Assembly (NCBI GenBank): GCA_017303755.1 | Contig: JAFLBS010000006.1 | Location: 62,001 to 126,000 of the forward strand | DNA length: 64,000 bases | Source of the DNA: Flavobacteriales bacterium | GTDB lineage: Bacteria > Bacteroidota > Bacteroidia > Flavobacteriales > Flavobacteriaceae | Reading direction: 5' to 3' | Position numbers and translations under genes: made by a program | The notes under the pieces: model-generated | Seen by the model: the letters and a program-made list of their open reading frames with translations, nothing else | The model's database searches: none | What the model was told of the DNA's origin: nothing | Shown here: piece by piece, positions 63,201 to 64,000 of the stretch | How the letters are laid out: each line of letters begins with the position of its first letter | How positions within the stretch are numbered: the first letter of the stretch is position 1

Positions 63201-64000
63201 CGTGATTACGGTATCATCTCTTCCAGTTTGTCCGCCATTTGGTGTTCGGTTATCTCTTACTGTTAAAGCGAAATTCATAGTTCGCGCTACGTTGGGAACA
63301 ACTTCCCATGTTGGTGCTAAATTTCCTGCCACAACACTTGCCAATGGCGGCATATATCGATCAGGAGAAGAACTTGGCGGATTGGATCTAAAATTGGGTC
63401 CACCCGTTGAAGTGTTAACCGGAGGTTGGGTGGAAACTTCAGTATTGGTTTGTTCCCAACAATAGGTTAATGCGTCACTATTAGCATCAGTTGCATTTCC
63501 TTTTAAAATAAAAGCCGTTCCTCTCGGAATAGTGTAATTAGGTCCAGCATTTACAACAGGAGCAAAATTTCCGTTGGCAACAGTTACTGCGCATGTTCCG
63601 CCTGTTCCTAATATAAAATTGGTCATTTCAGTAATACTCACTCCGTGAAAATGATCATCAGAGTTGTTTTGAACATTTGGAGCACAGATTCCGGCATAAC
63701 CCATAATTGTACTGGCACTTCCAGGTTCAACAGCAGTTCCCGCATTACGATTGCAATTATTATTTTGAGTATGATTGGCGCCCCATTGGTGTCCCATTTC
63801 ATGAGCTACATAATCAATGTCGTAAGCATCACCTACTGGTGCAGCTGAACCTGTAATTCCTCTTGCTTTATTTCCTGTACAAGGAGAAAATAATTGCGCT
63901 AAACCGCCGCCGCCAGTACTTACCGTGTGCCCAATATCGTAATTTGCCGCACCAATTGTTGCATCAATAACGGTTTGACTTTGGTTGATTAATGTATTTG
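60252..64000 (-). CDS. Metzincin metalloprotease with P-domain, T9SS cargo, N-terminus cut by window edge
   Basis: The reading frame continues from 60252 to the right edge without a stop (at least 1248 codons); the apparent start at 63797 is an internal Met. The catalytic zinc motif is HEMGHQWGANH (HExxHxxGxxH, near 63800), preceded by DIDYV and followed by the Met-turn-like SASTIMGYAGIC. Next come Ig/fibronectin-like modules (about 150-490 from the visible catalytic Met), a proprotein convertase P-domain (NFSSTNVPLAIS to TAWSLNVC), a parallel-repeat-like part, and a final sorting-type domain (VIAYAQNEIINVKSS to TKKIIY) that resembles the T9SS type C form. A secreted protease is the firm conclusion; its target is unknown. 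Confidence 0.88.
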   Translation of the reverse strand, partial: NTLINQSQTVIDATIGAANYDIGHTVSTGGGGLAQLFSPCTGNKARGITGSAAPVGDAYDIDYVAHEMGHQWGANHTQNNNCNRNAGTAVEPGSASTIMGYAGICAPNVQNNSDDHFHGVSITEMTNFILGTGGTCAVTVANGNFAPVVNAGPNYTIPRGTAFILKGNATDANSDALTYCWEQTNTEVSTQPPVNTSTGGPNFRSNPPSSSPDRYMPPLASVVAGNLAPTWEVVPNVARTMNFALTVRDNRTPNGGQTGRDDTVITVASVGPFLVTSPNTAVSYVAGTNQTVTWDVAGTTANGINCANIDIFLSTDGGLTFPTLLASNVPNDGLEVVTIPNTVGTTNRIMVIGNNHIFYDVSNANFTITAPPSSFALAFSGIENGQNKEACQGTSVSYDMNYTSLTGFSGTTTFTVTGNPVGTVATFSPSSTNTSGIVSLAISNTTSATPGFYTLVVTGTSGATTRTVNLYLNLLNSSFATMSLTSPTNLAFAQATSVTLTWANDPSATLYDVQIATSEDFSTIIQSATVATNSYLVSGLSQLTNYFWRVLPRNTSCLGTYSLPFRFTTGQQTCTNFSSTNVPLAISASGTPTVNSTLTIPSGSNVSISDINVSVQLTHTWTEDLVLTLISPSGTQIQLVNAQCADNDNINATFDDSGVTLVCGTNPAISGTIRPTQLLSTLNGQNSQGVWTLRINDIATGDGGSLTAWSLNVCNVPNVPITCGQISTTWNGTTWSNGKPLDNVAATINGNYTSFEDVHACSLNVTGTSQVILSSGNNFFIDGVVNVAPTASFTIQNNANLVQNQNVANSANATVFRNSNPLRRLDYTIWSSPVTGAQTLKQFSPNTLNNRFYNYNTTTNLYNAVANPVTQTFGLGSGYLIRMPDNHPTTPTIWNGQFSGNLNNGNVDVNLAYIGAGQSFNMIGNPYPSTVNADDFITDNLSDIFGTIYFWRKINNAAGTAYATYTLGGATTTSPSSPTPNGIIQVGQGFIVEARNVTNPTASFINAQRVGNNQNQFFRSVSEIEKNRIWVNITNDADLFSQFMVGYMTGATNDYDYGIDGRYVNDSAVSLTSIVNNDEYTIQLKELPFVTTDVIPLNFETDQAGTFTIALDHVDGLFEGGNQAIYLRDNALQTVHELTVDPYNFVSEIGVFASRFEIIFESTLTTPTFPAIENSVIAYAQNEIINVKSSVEELSKIIVYDTLGRLLFASEEINSMNFVIPNLNAPNQALLIDIELKNGQKVTKKIIY

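Noticed and set aside
63645-63848. Plus-strand frame across the metalloprotease active site
   Set aside because: Antisense to the HExxHxxGxxH motif; a shadow.
1-64000. tRNA, rRNA, tmRNA, riboswitch or insertion sequence
   Set aside because: No cloverleaf, conserved rRNA words, transposase frame or recognisable riboswitch was seen by eye; a covariance-model search would be needed to exclude small RNAs.

Overview
The window looks like a chromosome segment of a low-GC Flavobacterium-type bacterium (Bacteroidota). Pointers are: a fused LpxC/FabZ; a PorX-type response regulator with a PglZ domain; many secreted proteins with type IX secretion (T9SS) C-terminal sorting domains; SprB/gliding-type repeats; promoters of the Bacteroidota form TTTG-N19/20-TAnnTTTG; and weak or absent Shine-Dalgarno sequences. 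No rRNA, tRNA, CRISPR array, integrase, transposase or prophage was seen. The species cannot be named from sequence alone.

Layout. 1-6.0 kb: clpC (minus strand, cut by the left edge), then gyrA and a TPR lipid/periplasmic-type secreted protein. 6.1-9.8 kb, minus strand: a DUF4258-like protein, alanine dehydrogenase, tsaE and porX. 9.9-14.4 kb: a 1485-residue mosaic T9SS cargo protein. 14.7-18.2 kb: an M13 lipoprotein peptidase and an HD phosphohydrolase. 18.2-24.5 kb: an envelope/central metabolism operon, lpxD - lpxC/fabZ - lpxA - efp - second lpxD-like gene - SnoaL-like - sucD. 24.6-37.5 kb: three paralogous leucine-rich-repeat T9SS cargo proteins, a minus-strand T9SS type B protein, rpsA (six S1 domains), and a small secreted repeat protein. 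37.6-44.8 kb: a membrane protein of unknown role, a fasciclin protein, a small outer-membrane barrel, aroC, a GltP-type symporter and two more T9SS cargo proteins. 44.8-48.3 kb: a previously unlisted 45-residue membrane peptide, a DCC thiol-disulfide protein, mutS2 without an Smr domain, and ung. 48.6-57 kb: an S74-chaperone/T9SS protein, then a minus-strand run of accessory enzymes (transglutaminase-like, substrate-binding-like, GNAT, DinB, VOC, nucleoside phosphorylase, SUI1, GxxExxY, 2OG-Fe oxygenase). 57.3-60.2 kb: a fused branched-chain/2-oxoacid dehydrogenase E1 alpha-beta and a phytanoyl-CoA dioxygenase-like protein. 60.25 kb to the right edge: a metzincin T9SS protease, cut at its N-terminus.

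How the parts connect. PorX is a known regulator of the T9SS, and at least nine predicted T9SS cargo proteins lie within 55 kb of it, although the secretion machine itself is not in the window. The lipid A genes form one co-directional block. The less ordinary material is non-coding: a family of three palindromic intergenic elements (40857-41002, 53923-54027, 57069-57182) sharing the same ends but carrying different, sometimes nested, cores; GTTTMAR-type heptad palindromes; a GxxExxY gene bracketed by 20-bp inverted repeats; a duplicated stop-codon-plus-terminator segment on both sides of the third LRR gene; and a start-codon hairpin with an upstream mini-ORF before lpxD. Several gene starts were moved because the longest frame begins inside or upstream of the promoter.
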